A stretch of 49,385 nt of DNA from an uncultured Oribacterium sp. (GCA_934270345.1 CAKQPT010000018.1:1-49385); one strand, 5' to 3'; shown: positions 25,377 through 34,349, numbered from the stretch's first letter. Notes: a model not told the origin generated them from the letters alone. Translations and numbers: made by a program.

Positions 25377-27488
25377 ATGAGAAGTGATGAGCGTGGTTCG
25401 GTGAATCCGGGGCTGCTGAAGGCCGGCGGGGTCGTGCTGGCGGTGCTGATCGTGGGCGCGACGGGGGTCGTGCTCTACCATGACCGGCAGACGCAGGCGG
25501 CGTACCAGGAGTGGGCGCGCGCGGAAAATAAGAAGGTGTTCGATGAGGCGACGCAGCAGCGGCTCTCGGATCAGCAGTTGCTTTCGCTCGAGCGGCAGCT
25601 GAACGACAGCTTCTACCAGCGTCTGCAGGACCAGCTGCCGGTGCGTGTGCTGGTGGTCGGTGACGGCTATGGGGCCGGGATGGGTGCGTCTTCGACGGCG
25701 CGTTCCTGGGCGCAGCGGCTGAAGGCGTCGCTCGCGATGAAGTACGGCGTGACGGTGGAGCTGACGAATGTTTCGCTGTCTGAGCGGAATGGTGGCTTCG
25801 GTGCGTGGGCGTCGCTCCGGCAGCAGCCGGATGGCGCAGCGACGGCGATGCTTGCGGAGATGGTCGGGGACGGCCGCGCGGAGGTGGCGAAGGACGGTAC
25901 GATCTCGGCGGAGGGCTGGAACAACACGATGTCCCATGCGTTCCGGAAGGACGAGTACGATCTCACGATCGTGAGCCTCGGGATGACGGACGATCCGTCG
26001 CAGTTCCCGACCTGGTATGAGGCGGTGCTCCGCGGGCTGCGCGAGAAGTACCGGCAGTGCTCGGTGATCTCGCTGCTCTCCAGCCAGGCGCTGACGAGCC
26101 CGGAGCTCGGCTTCGCGGATGAGAATACGGAGGCGCTCCGCACGATTTCGAAGCAGTACCACGCGGACGTCGTGAACGTCGGCATGGAGATGCTGGACCC
26201 GGAGGGCGCGAAGAACGGGGCGACGACGTCGGAGATTGCACAGAAGGCCGTGACTTCGGGTGCCGCCGGGGCCGGGGCTGACGGGGCTTCCAGTACGAAC
26301 GAAACTGGTGCCGCTGGGGCCGGGACTTCGGCTACGGGAGAGGCTGGCGATGCGGATGTGCAGGTAAAGGCGGTCCAGGCGGCGTTGCAGAAATACACCG
26401 TCGAGGGCCTGTACCTGAACGACGCCGGCCAGAGCTTCCTCGCCGATACACTGCAGAAGTTCATCGATCAGAAAGTCACGAAGGCGCAGGGCTATACCGC
26501 AGGCGAGGTGACGCTGCTGGATCCGGCGGTGGAAGCCCTCGACGAGTTCCACTATATCCCGGTTGCGGAGCTGAACCGCGTGAACGATTACACCTACGCG
26601 CTCGGAAAGAACCAGATGCGACTGACGGATGACAGCGCGGAAGCAGGCATCGTGCGCCACAGCGAGCATGTGGCCGGTGACTTCTACCGTGGCATCGTCG
26701 GCGTCGATTATATGCTGACTTCCGGTGACAACGATCTCTACATCGCGACCGGTGACGGCACGAAGCCGTTCGGGCGTATCACGGCGAACAATCCGTACAG
26801 CTCTTCTACCCGCTCGATGGCACCGGTGAACGACCACTTCTCCGCGGACCGTGATGGTAATCTCATCATCAGCTTCGGCACGAAGGAGCAGGCTGCGGGC
26901 CTCCAGGGCATCATCTTCGGCGGTGACCTCGAGCTCCCGGCCACCCTCGACGACTTCAAGACCGTCGCTTACGTCGGCCCGACCGACGAAAACGGCATGC
27001 GTCTCCCACTCGACGAGGACGGAAAGATTGCAGAAACCACAGCAGAAACCGAGCCGGAAACCACGAAGGCTGCGAAGAAACCGGCAGCTGCTGGCATCAC
27101 ACGGAAGCCGGGTGCTGGTACAGCACAGACCGGGGGAGCTACACAGGCAGCGGTTGAGTCCGCCGCTGAAAGCACGCAGGAAACTGATGCTCCAAAGACC
27201 GCAGACAGCAAAAAGGAAACGAAAGCAAGCGCCGAATCTTCCTCTTCTACCCATTCCGGTGACAGAAACACCCGCGAGAGCGCCGCTTCTACGGAAGCCG
27301 GCACCGCCACCTCCACTGCCGCCGAGTCGACCACGGAAGCCGATAAACCGCACGGCACGATTCCGGGCGTGGTCGAAATCCCAGCGGATGGCCCGCGTGA
27401 AACCTCCGAAGGAAAACACGTCCTTACAGAGGAGGAGCGCCTCGCAATCCTCGAAAGAATTAAAACAAGTGAAGCCGCAAACGGCTGA
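25377..27488 (+). CDS. Membrane-anchored SGNH/GDSL-like protein with degenerate catalytic motifs
   Basis: A short cytoplasmic N-terminus, one helix (~15-32, GVVLAVLIVGATGVVLYH), then an extracytoplasmic domain with an SGNH hydrolase layout: VRVLVVGDGYGAG (block I), LTIVSLGMTDD (block III) and YLNDAGQSFLADTL (block V). The usual Ser in GDS is Gly and the usual His before LNDAG is Tyr, so classical hydrolase activity is doubtful. A second globular part follows, then a ~120-residue Ser/Thr/Ala/Glu-rich low-complexity tail. ATG 25377 with GGGAGG is preferred. It is divergent from the LCP gene (198-base gap without a clear promoter) and may serve in polysaccharide or wall modification. Confidence 0.72.
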   Translation: MRSDERGSVNPGLLKAGGVVLAVLIVGATGVVLYHDRQTQAAYQEWARAENKKVFDEATQQRLSDQQLLSLERQLNDSFYQRLQDQLPVRVLVVGDGYGAGMGASSTARSWAQRLKASLAMKYGVTVELTNVSLSERNGGFGAWASLRQQPDGAATAMLAEMVGDGRAEVAKDGTISAEGWNNTMSHAFRKDEYDLTIVSLGMTDDPSQFPTWYEAVLRGLREKYRQCSVISLLSSQALTSPELGFADENTEALRTISKQYHADVVNVGMEMLDPEGAKNGATTSEIAQKAVTSGAAGAGADGASSTNETGAAGAGTSATGEAGDADVQVKAVQAALQKYTVEGLYLNDAGQSFLADTLQKFIDQKVTKAQGYTAGEVTLLDPAVEALDEFHYIPVAELNRVNDYTYALGKNQMRLTDDSAEAGIVRHSEHVAGDFYRGIVGVDYMLTSGDNDLYIATGDGTKPFGRITANNPYSSSTRSMAPVNDHFSADRDGNLIISFGTKEQAAGLQGIIFGGDLELPATLDDFKTVAYVGPTDENGMRLPLDEDGKIAETTAETEPETTKAAKKPAAAGITRKPGAGTAQTGGATQAAVESAAESTQETDAPKTADSKKETKASAESSSSTHSGDRNTRESAASTEAGTATSTAAESTTEADKPHGTIPGVVEIPADGPRETSEGKHVLTEEERLAILERIKTSEAANG

Positions 27489-27502
27489 TGTAGAAGGTCT
27501 GC

Positions 27503-27764
27503 CGTAACAGCTCAAGCAGGGGACCCGGAGGGGGGCGGCAACGGAGGCCATACGTAGAGACCGTGTGAAATCAAGCCAGGTCCCCTTAGCGGCACTTGGT
27601 GCTATCTCTCCTTGGAACCCTCTAGCAACGCTGAGTTTTCATAAAGAAAACTCAGCGATTGCAGAGGGCCTAGTGCCGCTTAGGGTCCCCGGCTTAGATT
27701 GAACCGGTCTCGGAGTACTGTGCCTCCGTTGCCACCCCTCCGGGCCCCTGCCTGAACACTAACG
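27503..27764. repeat. ~260-nt rod-like inverted repeat (possible large structured RNA or miniature element)
   Basis: Almost the whole stretch folds on itself. Paired blocks from base to tip are GCAGGGG/CCCCTGC (27516, 27745), CCCGGAGGGG/CCCCTCCGGG (27524, 27735), GGCAACGGAGGC/GCCTCCGTTGCC (27537, 27722), GAGACCG/CGGTCTC (27557, 27705), GCGGCACT/AGTGCCGC (27589, 27672) and CGCTGAGTTTTC/GAAAACTCAGCG (27629, 27646), with the 5-base loop ATAAA. The left arm has a ~17-base asymmetric bulge near 27600-27616. No T-run follows either arm, so it is not a simple terminator. It begins just after the SGNH-like stop codon. No known RNA family was recognised. Confidence 0.85.
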
Positions 27765-27803
27765 GAGCGTCGCACCGAATGTCATTCCCTCGCGTTATGC
27801 GTA

Positions 27804-27832
27804 TTGACAGGGGTGTTCATTTTCATTAAAAT
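27804..27832 (+). promoter_or_regulatory. Promoter of the CapA-like gene
   Basis: TTGACA (27804-27809), 17-base spacer, TAAAAT (27827-27832). Transcription should start near 27839, giving a ~155-base leader. Confidence 0.8.
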
Positions 27833-27911
27833 ATAGCTTGATGTCTATCCGGTTTTGTTCATTTTTGATAAACCGTGTTGAGATATCCACATAGCATTTC
27901 GATAACCTGGC

Positions 27912-27978
27912 AGAAGCAAGAACCCATGACCATGGCGCACTGTTGATGCGCTGCTCTTCCGTTCCTGCTTCTTTTTTT
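27912..27978 (+). terminator. Leader terminator directly before the CapA-like gene
   Basis: AGAAGCAAGAAC (27912-27923) pairs with GTTCCTGCTTCT (27961-27972) with one mismatch, enclosing an inner hairpin GCGCA/TGCGC (27935-27951), and is followed by TTTTTTT. The ribosome site AAGGAGG lies only a few bases further, so the terminator must be passed for expression: an attenuator-like layout, or the end of a ~135-nt small RNA. Confidence 0.75.
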
Positions 27979-27993
27979 GCATAAGGAGGTTCT

Positions 27994-29154
27994 ATGGCGA
28001 AATCTTCCACTTCCATCGTGTTCACGGGTGATATCGGTTTCGACCGGTACATGGATAAGCGCTGGGAGGATCCGAATCTGCTCGCGCAGCCGGTGCTCGA
28101 CTTTTTCCACAGTGCGGACCACACCGTCGCGAACGTCGAGGGTGCGCTGATCGACGCGGTGGATGACGGCTCCCGCGGGGTTTTCTTCCATAGTATGGAT
28201 CCGGCGGCGACGCGCGTTCTCGAAGCCATGCACGCAGATATCTGGAGCATTGGCAATAACCACACGATGGACGCGGGTGTCGAGGGTGTGCGGAGCACGA
28301 AGCAGTGTGCGGCGTCGATCGGCGCGCGGACGCTGGGCGCGGGCATGAACGAGACGGAGGCGTCGGAGCCGGTCTACCTCGAGGAGGCGGGCGGTATCGG
28401 CATGATCTGCGTGGCGTACCAGGCCGAGTGCATCCCGGCCACGGCGACGGAGCCGGGGACCTTCCGCTGGGATGACTTCGAGCTGATTGCGCGGCGCATC
28501 GCGGAGATCAAGGCGCGCTGTCGCTGGTGCGTGGTCGTGTCACACGGCGGCGAGGAGTTCACGAGTCTGCCGAGTCCGTACACGCGCGATCGCTATCTCC
28601 GTTACCTCGAGCTCGGCGCGGACGTCGTCGTGGCGCATCACCCGCACGTGCCGGAGAATTACGAGCTTTTCGACGACGGGAAGGCCATCTTCTACTCCCT
28701 CGGCAACTTCATTTTCGACACCGATTACCAGCGGGTGCATCCGTTCACGGACACCGGCGTGCTGCTGAAGCTGATCTTCACGGAGGATCGCATGGATTTC
28801 GAGGCGCTCGGCATCCGGATCGTGCGTGGCGAGGAGCGGATCGACGTGGCCCCGCTTCCTTCCATTTTTGCCAATGTCTCTGCCGCTGAGTATGCGCGGC
28901 TCGCACCACTGTCGGCGCAGGCGTTCATCGCGGAGGAGCGTCGCAAGATGCTCTATCTCGAGCCGGAGCGCTTCCGGGATGCGTCGGAGGAGACCTGGAA
29001 CGGCTACTTCTACAGCTCGGAGCCGGACGGCTACGTCGAGGGCGCACACATGGACCTGAGCGTGATCATGGCGCTCGCGGCCGAAGCTGAAAAGGGCGCG
29101 TGGAAAGAGAGCCCGCTCGACGCTGTGAAGGAGCATATACTGAAGCAGCTTTAA
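27994..29154 (+). CDS. CapA-family (poly-gamma-glutamate synthesis-like) metallophosphatase-fold protein
   Basis: 386 residues with the CapA/PGA_cap landmarks: IVFTGDIGFDRYM, VANVEGALID, SIGNNHTMDAGVEGV, VVVSHGGEEF, VVAHHPHVPENYEL and YSLGNFIFDTDY, which are metal ligands of a calcineurin-like fold. No signal peptide is seen, unlike the second CapA-like protein at 37343, so it may act in the cytoplasm. ATG 27994 follows AAGGAGG. The true substrate of such stand-alone CapA homologues is not settled; some act on surface polymers. No other pgs genes are nearby. Confidence 0.85.
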   Translation: MAKSSTSIVFTGDIGFDRYMDKRWEDPNLLAQPVLDFFHSADHTVANVEGALIDAVDDGSRGVFFHSMDPAATRVLEAMHADIWSIGNNHTMDAGVEGVRSTKQCAASIGARTLGAGMNETEASEPVYLEEAGGIGMICVAYQAECIPATATEPGTFRWDDFELIARRIAEIKARCRWCVVVSHGGEEFTSLPSPYTRDRYLRYLELGADVVVAHHPHVPENYELFDDGKAIFYSLGNFIFDTDYQRVHPFTDTGVLLKLIFTEDRMDFEALGIRIVRGEERIDVAPLPSIFANVSAAEYARLAPLSAQAFIAEERRKMLYLEPERFRDASEETWNGYFYSSEPDGYVEGAHMDLSVIMALAAEAEKGAWKESPLDAVKEHILKQL

Positions 29155-29216
29155 AATATGTTAACTGCAGCGGTGAATCGCTCACCACTGTAAAAATAAA
29201 AAAGGAGTGTATCTTT

Positions 29217-30410
29217 ATGTTTGCAATTCAAAACGGCTTTACTTTCATCGCCTTCCTGCTGATGCTGTCTGGCATCATCCTCGCGCTGGAGAAGTACGCG
29301 AAGTGGAAGATCTTCAACTACGTTCCGGCGATCGTGTGGGTCTACATCATCAACATGTTCTTCTGCACCATCGGTTTCTACGATTCCGACGGCTGCCGCG
29401 CGGCCTACGGTGCGGTCAAGAATAATCTTCTGTATGCGATGGTGTTCGTCATGCTGCTGCGCTGCGATTTCCGTAAGCTCGCGAAGCTCGGACCGCGTAT
29501 GATCTGCATCTTCATGGGTAGTGCGGTCACGCTCGGCGTCGGTTTCTTCGCGCTCTACCCGCTCTTCGTGAATGCCCTCGGCGGTGCGGAGAAGACCTGG
29601 GGTGCGACGGCTGCGCTCTATGCGTCATGGGTCGGCGGTTCTGCGAACATGGCGGCGATGCAGGATGCGCTTCCGGTCGACGGTGGTGCCTACTCCTGTG
29701 CGCTGGCGCTCGATACCGCGTGCTACTCCCTGTGGATCGCGCTGCTCCTCTTCGCTGTAAAGTTCGCACCGAAGTGGAACAAGGCGACCAAGGCCGACAC
29801 CTCGAAGCTTGATGCGATCGCTGAGGTGGCCAATGCTGAGATCAAGCGCGAGAAGAATGTACATCCGACCGCCAATGATCTCGTCATCCTGCTCAGCATC
29901 AGCCTGATGGTGTCGGTATTTGGTCAGTTCGTCGGTGCACAGCTGGGCGCCTTCTTCAAGAGCGTCGGCCTCTCGATGTTTGATAAGGGAACCTGCACGA
30001 CCCTCTTCGTCACGATTCTCGGCCTTATCTCTGCGATGACACCGATCGGCAAGCTTCCGGGCGTTTCCGAGCTCTCCGGCTTATACCTCTACACCGTCAT
30101 CTCCATGCTGGCTTCGACCTCAACCCTTGTCGACCTCCTCGCCGCTCCGATGTGGGTAGTTTATGGCCTCGGCATCATCGCTGTACACGTCGTGCTCATG
30201 TTCCTCCTGTCGAAGTTCTTCCACTGGGATCTCTGCATGTGCTCGACCGCTTCCGTAGCCTGCATCGGCGGTACCGCAACCGCCCCGATCATCGCGACTG
30301 CATATGACGCCTCCTACGCTGGTATCGGCGTACTCATGGGTGTCCTCGGCAGCGCCGTCGGAAACTTCATGGGACTCGGCATGGGCGCACTGCTCCGGAT
30401 GTTCGTGTAA
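29217..30410 (+). CDS. DUF819 family integral membrane protein
   Basis: A 397-residue polytopic protein (about 10-11 helices) of the DUF819/YjcL type, with the conserved WGATAALYASWVGGSANMAA segment and IGGTATAPIIATAYD near the C-terminus, arranged as two similar halves like transporter folds. The start ATG 29217 has AAAGGAG upstream. It follows the CapA-like gene by 62 bases containing a small hairpin (GGTGA/TCACC), so co-transcription is possible. Substrate unknown. Confidence 0.85.
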   Translation: MFAIQNGFTFIAFLLMLSGIILALEKYAKWKIFNYVPAIVWVYIINMFFCTIGFYDSDGCRAAYGAVKNNLLYAMVFVMLLRCDFRKLAKLGPRMICIFMGSAVTLGVGFFALYPLFVNALGGAEKTWGATAALYASWVGGSANMAAMQDALPVDGGAYSCALALDTACYSLWIALLLFAVKFAPKWNKATKADTSKLDAIAEVANAEIKREKNVHPTANDLVILLSISLMVSVFGQFVGAQLGAFFKSVGLSMFDKGTCTTLFVTILGLISAMTPIGKLPGVSELSGLYLYTVISMLASTSTLVDLLAAPMWVVYGLGIIAVHVVLMFLLSKFFHWDLCMCSTASVACIGGTATAPIIATAYDASYAGIGVLMGVLGSAVGNFMGLGMGALLRMFV

Positions 30411-30436
30411 ACAATCGAATATCGTATAGAAAAGAA

Positions 30437-30475
30437 CAGGGCGACCGCTTACGCGGCCGCCCTGATTTTTATTTT
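30437..30475 (+). terminator. Strong intrinsic terminator between convergent genes
   Basis: GC-rich stem CAGGGCG-CCGC/GCGG-CGCCCTG (30437-30464) followed by ATTTTTATTTT. It ends the DUF819 transcript and may also serve the convergent Na/Pi symporter gene. Confidence 0.88.
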
Positions 30476-30488
30476 ACTGCCCTCGCTT

Positions 30489-32165
30489 TTACGGTTTCGC
30501 GATTTTCGCGGTGCCTGGCTGGGTGTGTGATTTTGCTTCGTAGAGTGAGAAGGCGATGTTGATGGCGTGGTCGCCAACGCGCTCGAGGCCGGATACGAGG
30601 TCCGAGAAGGAGACGCTGGCTTCGCCGGAGCACTTGCCTTCGCTCAGGCGCTGGATGTGGCGGTCCTGGAGGCTGATCTCGAGTTCGTCGGTCTTATCCT
30701 CGAGGACACGCACCTCTTCGAGGTGGGTCATATCGCCGGTGGCGAAGATGTCGAGGGAGTCCTTCATGAGCTTGTTGACGACGTCGAGCATGCCCTTGAT
30801 ATCCTGCTTGCCTTCGGCGCTCAGCTGTACGTTCTTCAGCTTGAAATCCTTCAGGATGTCCGCGATGTCCTCTGCGTGGTCGCCGATCCGCTCGATGTCG
30901 GAGTTCACATGGAAATATCCGGCGATGAGGTCCGCGTCACGGAGCGGGATCGCGTTCTGGTTGATACGCGTGAGGTAGGTGCTGATCTGCTCGGAGAGCC
31001 AGTCGATATAATGCTCGTTTTCGTAGACCTTCGTGAGGCCATCTGCGTCATCGCGCAGGAGACATTGAACTGCGTCGTTCAGGTTCTGGAAAGCCATGCG
31101 GGCCATGCGCTCCATCTCCTGCTGCGCCATGTAGATCGCGACGGCCGGGTTCGGGAGCTTGCTGAGGTTGATGTACTGGAGCTCGTACGCACCGTCCTTC
31201 TGCACCTCGTCCTCGCCCTTCACAAGCACGTATGTCAGCTTGATGATCTGGTCCATGAACGGGTAGAACACGATGACCTGGAACACCTTGAACAGGAAGT
31301 GTGCGAAGGCAATGCTTCTGCCGAGGGAGCCGGCGTCGTCACCGGTACCGGCGATCATCCGGATGATCGTCTCGATCTGCGGTGCGAAGAACAGCAGCAG
31401 GACAAACATCAGTATGGTTCCGAAGACATTGAACAAAAGGTGAATGAGGGCGCAGCGCTTCGCGTCCTTCTTGCACGGAATCGCGGTAAGGATCGCACTC
31501 GAGCATGCGCCAATGTTGCAGCCCAGGATGATGAACATGCAGATTCGGAGGTCGACGAGACCCTGTGCGCCCATGACGACGAGGATCGAGACGGTGACGG
31601 ACGAGGACTGCACGATCGAGGTGATGACGAAGCCCATCAGCACGCCGAGAACCGGGTTCGTGAACGAGGACAGGAAGTGGATGACCTCCGGAATGTCACG
31701 AAGTGTACCCATCGCCGCAGACATCGTGGAGATGCCGACGAAGAGGAGGCCGAAGCCCATCACGATTTCGCCGGATTTTTTCACCACCTGGTTCGGGATG
31801 AAGTTCATCATCACGGCACCCGCGAACACGAAGATCGGTGCGATCGCGGAGAGGCGGAAGGCGACGAGGAGCGCGGTGACGGTGGTACCGATGTTTGCGC
31901 CCAGGATGATGCCGCAGGCGTTGTTCAGCGCCATGAGGCCGGAGTTCACGAAGGTGACGGCCATGACGGTGGCGGTGCTGGAGGACTGGATCACGGCGGT
32001 GAAGAACAGTCCGACCAGGAGGCCGGTCAGGCGGTTGCGGGTGAAGGTTTCGAGGATGCTGCGCAGCTTCGCGCCGGCGACCTTCTCGATACCGTGGCTC
32101 ATCATGTACATACCTGCGATAAACAGGCCGAGGCCACCCAAAAGACTCACTAGTATTGTCAGCAT
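30489..32165 (-). CDS. Na/Pi cotransporter family protein with PhoU-like domain
   Basis: A 558-residue protein. The first ~310 residues are two Na_Pi_cotrans repeats with the signature QSSSTATVMAVTFVNSG and QSSSVTVSILVVMGAQG; the last ~200 residues form a helical PhoU-like domain (IERIGDHAEDIADILKDF, LERVGDHAINIAFSLYE). It is predicted to import phosphate with sodium. ATG 32165 has GGGAG upstream, and a short stem (GTGGCG/CGCCAC, 32184-32199) lies just before it. It is transcribed alone. Confidence 0.93.
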   Translation of the reverse strand: MLTILVSLLGGLGLFIAGMYMMSHGIEKVAGAKLRSILETFTRNRLTGLLVGLFFTAVIQSSSTATVMAVTFVNSGLMALNNACGIILGANIGTTVTALLVAFRLSAIAPIFVFAGAVMMNFIPNQVVKKSGEIVMGFGLLFVGISTMSAAMGTLRDIPEVIHFLSSFTNPVLGVLMGFVITSIVQSSSVTVSILVVMGAQGLVDLRICMFIILGCNIGACSSAILTAIPCKKDAKRCALIHLLFNVFGTILMFVLLLFFAPQIETIIRMIAGTGDDAGSLGRSIAFAHFLFKVFQVIVFYPFMDQIIKLTYVLVKGEDEVQKDGAYELQYINLSKLPNPAVAIYMAQQEMERMARMAFQNLNDAVQCLLRDDADGLTKVYENEHYIDWLSEQISTYLTRINQNAIPLRDADLIAGYFHVNSDIERIGDHAEDIADILKDFKLKNVQLSAEGKQDIKGMLDVVNKLMKDSLDIFATGDMTHLEEVRVLEDKTDELEISLQDRHIQRLSEGKCSGEASVSFSDLVSGLERVGDHAINIAFSLYEAKSHTQPGTAKIAKP

Positions 32166-32645
32166 GTTTTCTCCCTTAATATTCGTGGCGTCATCGCCAC
32201 AGGATGTTCGGTTATTCTTGCTTTATATGATACCGGGCGACACTGCTTCTGGTTTCACAACCAGTTCAGGCGGATGTCCTGGCCTGCCGTCGCTGTGATC
32301 GTGCATGCATGTGGCAGATCGGGGCAGGCATGGTCGTCGCACAAGGCGCTCTTCCATCCTTGCTTCGGGAACGTTTCCGGTGTCTTCCTCGTTATTTTTT
32401 TAACGTGTCCGACACAAAAACACACATCTGTCGAAAGCCCAGTTTGTTTCATTATACAGCATGTATTCCGAAGAAAAAACAAGGATTTTATATGATCTAT
32501 ACACAATCTTTACGGATTTTTTACGATGTTTCGGGTGATGTTCGCTAATTAGTCGCAGGTAACCGGAGGTTTTTCTATAACTGTAAAGCATTTGTGCCAT
32601 AGAAAAAGCAGCCCTCGCGGAGCTGCTTTTCTACTCTTCTATTCT
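32166..32645. other. 480-base gap without a gene
   Basis: It contains a minus-strand TATAAT-like -10 (near 32451) without a good -35, possibly for the Na/Pi gene, and the citF terminator at 32600-32630. Nothing else was recognised. Confidence 0.5.
32600..32630 (-). terminator. Intrinsic terminator of citF
   Basis: Stem AAAAGCAGC/GCTGCTTTT (32604-32630) with a T-run on the minus strand, 16 bases after the citF stop codon. Confidence 0.85.
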
Positions 32646-34217
32646 TTAAACGATCCAGTGTAGCGGCTTCTGCGGTTCGACGCGGCGAACGACGTCGATG
32701 ATGCTGCCGTCGCGGGCTTCGATGATGCCGACGACGTCGTCATGGAACTCGATCGGGTCCGGGCGGCCGACGATGCTGTACGCGATGTCACGAAGCTCTT
32801 CGATGGTGATGAGCGGAAGCTTCGCATCACGGAGCCACTGGAGGAGATCCTTCCGGCGCGGGTTCACGGCGATGCCGTAGTCAGTGACGAGGACGTCGAT
32901 GTTCTCACCCGGGGTAACGCAGGTCACGACGCGGTCCACGACGGTCGGGATACGACCACGGATCAGGGGTGCCACGATGATGGAGCATTGGCATCCGGCT
33001 GCCGTATCCGGATGTCCGCCCGGGGCGCCGCGGAGCACGCCGTCGGAGCCGGTGGTGACGTTCACGTTGAAGTCGGTGTCGATCTCGAGCGCGCCGAGGA
33101 TGACGAAGTCGAGCTTGTTGACGAAGGCACCCTTATTCAGCGGGTTCGCGTACTCGGAGGTCGAGATCTCGTAGTGCTGCGGGTCCTCGCGGATCGACTG
33201 GACGGCCGTCTGATCAAAGCATTGAGCATCGACGATCGTGCGGATGTAGCCCTTATGCAGGAGGTCGACGAGTGGCTTCGTGATGCCGCCGATGGCGAAG
33301 CTCATCTGGATCTGGCGCTCGGCGAGGAACGGCTCGAGGAAGCGGGTTGCAGCGAGGGATGCGCCGCCGCCACCGGTCTGGAAGGAAAATCCGTCGCGGA
33401 AATACGGGGTCGCGGCCATGACGCGGGCGCAGTCTTCGGCCATCTTCAGCTCGCGGACGTCCTGGGTCATGCGGATGACGTTGCTCGCGATCTTCGCCGG
33501 GTCACCGATTTCGTCGACGACGCAGACATAATCGACGTCGACCATCGGGATGGATGGCGGGAAGTTCGGGAACGGCACCATGGTGTCGGTGATGGCGACG
33601 ACGTGGTCGGCGTAGCGGGAATCCACGACGCTGTAGGACAGCACGCCGCAGTCGCTCTTGCCGCCGACGCCGCGCAGGTTACCATACTCGTCCGCGGTCG
33701 GCGCACCGATAAACGCGATGTCAATGTGGACGTCCCCTTCTTCGATGGCGCGCACGCGGCCGCCGTGGCTTCGGATGATCGCCGGTGTCGCGAGCCGGCC
33801 GAAGGATACATCCTCGCCGATACGGTCACGGATGCCGGAGGTCTGGATGCCGATGACGGTGCCCTCTTCGATCATCTCTGCGACACGGCTGTGCGACTTG
33901 CCGAGCGACGACGCGCAGATCGTGAGGTCACGAAGGCCCATCTCCTGTGCGGCCTCGAGCACCATATTGACGATGTGGTCACCGTCGCGGAAGTGATGAT
34001 GGAAGGAAAAGACCATGCCGTCCCGCGCGCCGCACTTCTCGAGTGCCTCGCGGATACTGCCGACCATCTTGCTTCTCCGCGGGTCGACCATGCCGCGCAC
34101 CGTCGGCGCCGCCTTCGTATACGGTTTGTCGTCCCGGTAGCTGCTGCCCCGGAACGGCTCCTTCCCATAGCGCTTCAGAATCTCGTCCGGGATCTCCCGG
34201 CCCACTGCATTTAACAT
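32646..34217 (-). CDS. citF: Citrate lyase alpha subunit / citrate:acetyl-ACP transferase
   Basis: The 523-residue length and sequence match CitF along the whole protein (MLNAVGREIPDEILKRYG, FSFHHHFRDGD, GIQTSGIRDRIGE, AFIGAPTADEYGNLRG, FQTGGGGASLAATRFL and GAPGGHPDTAAG). The alpha subunit exchanges citrate for acetate on the acyl-carrier subunit in anaerobic citrate fermentation. Here it stands alone between its own promoter and terminator; citD (carrier) and citE (lyase) are not in the window. They may be elsewhere, or the protein may act as a CoA/ACP transferase on its own. Confidence 0.93.
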   Translation of the reverse strand: MLNAVGREIPDEILKRYGKEPFRGSSYRDDKPYTKAAPTVRGMVDPRRSKMVGSIREALEKCGARDGMVFSFHHHFRDGDHIVNMVLEAAQEMGLRDLTICASSLGKSHSRVAEMIEEGTVIGIQTSGIRDRIGEDVSFGRLATPAIIRSHGGRVRAIEEGDVHIDIAFIGAPTADEYGNLRGVGGKSDCGVLSYSVVDSRYADHVVAITDTMVPFPNFPPSIPMVDVDYVCVVDEIGDPAKIASNVIRMTQDVRELKMAEDCARVMAATPYFRDGFSFQTGGGGASLAATRFLEPFLAERQIQMSFAIGGITKPLVDLLHKGYIRTIVDAQCFDQTAVQSIREDPQHYEISTSEYANPLNKGAFVNKLDFVILGALEIDTDFNVNVTTGSDGVLRGAPGGHPDTAAGCQCSIIVAPLIRGRIPTVVDRVVTCVTPGENIDVLVTDYGIAVNPRRKDLLQWLRDAKLPLITIEELRDIAYSIVGRPDPIEFHDDVVGIIEARDGSIIDVVRRVEPQKPLHWIV

Positions 34218-34320
34218 AACTGTGTCCCCCTGTGATGTGGTTTTGTCTGTGCGACATCCCCGGAAGTTTTAACCCGGATGGCGGCTAGCTGGACCGCCCG
34301 TCGCATGGTGATTTGCGTCT

Positions 34321-34349
34321 ATTATAGCATCTGCGCACCATAGTCTCTA
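34321..34349 (-). promoter_or_regulatory. Extended -10 promoter of citF
   Basis: Minus-strand TGCTATAAT extended -10 (TATAAT at 34326-34321), 17-base spacer, -35 TAGAGA (34349-34344), ~105 bases before the citF start. Confidence 0.7.

Noticed and set aside
25317..27551. A 744-codon open frame on the minus strand opposite the SGNH-like gene
   Set aside because: Arg/Leu/His-rich composition typical of the antisense of a GC-rich gene, no ribosome site and it crosses the rod-like hairpin; the plus-strand frame has a signal anchor and recognisable blocks.
27503..27764. Ordinary terminator or group II intron
   Set aside because: No T-run after either arm, arms far too long for a terminator, and no intron domain V-like hairpin or reverse transcriptase.
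27839..27960. Known riboswitch in the CapA-like leader
   Set aside because: No recognisable consensus core of any riboswitch class could be found by eye.
30567..32153. A 528-codon plus-strand open frame opposite the Na/Pi symporter
   Set aside because: Asp/Glu/His-rich antisense artefact of high-GC coding; no start signal and no domain.
32742..34214. A 490-codon plus-strand open frame opposite citF
   Set aside because: Antisense artefact; citF matches its family over the full length.
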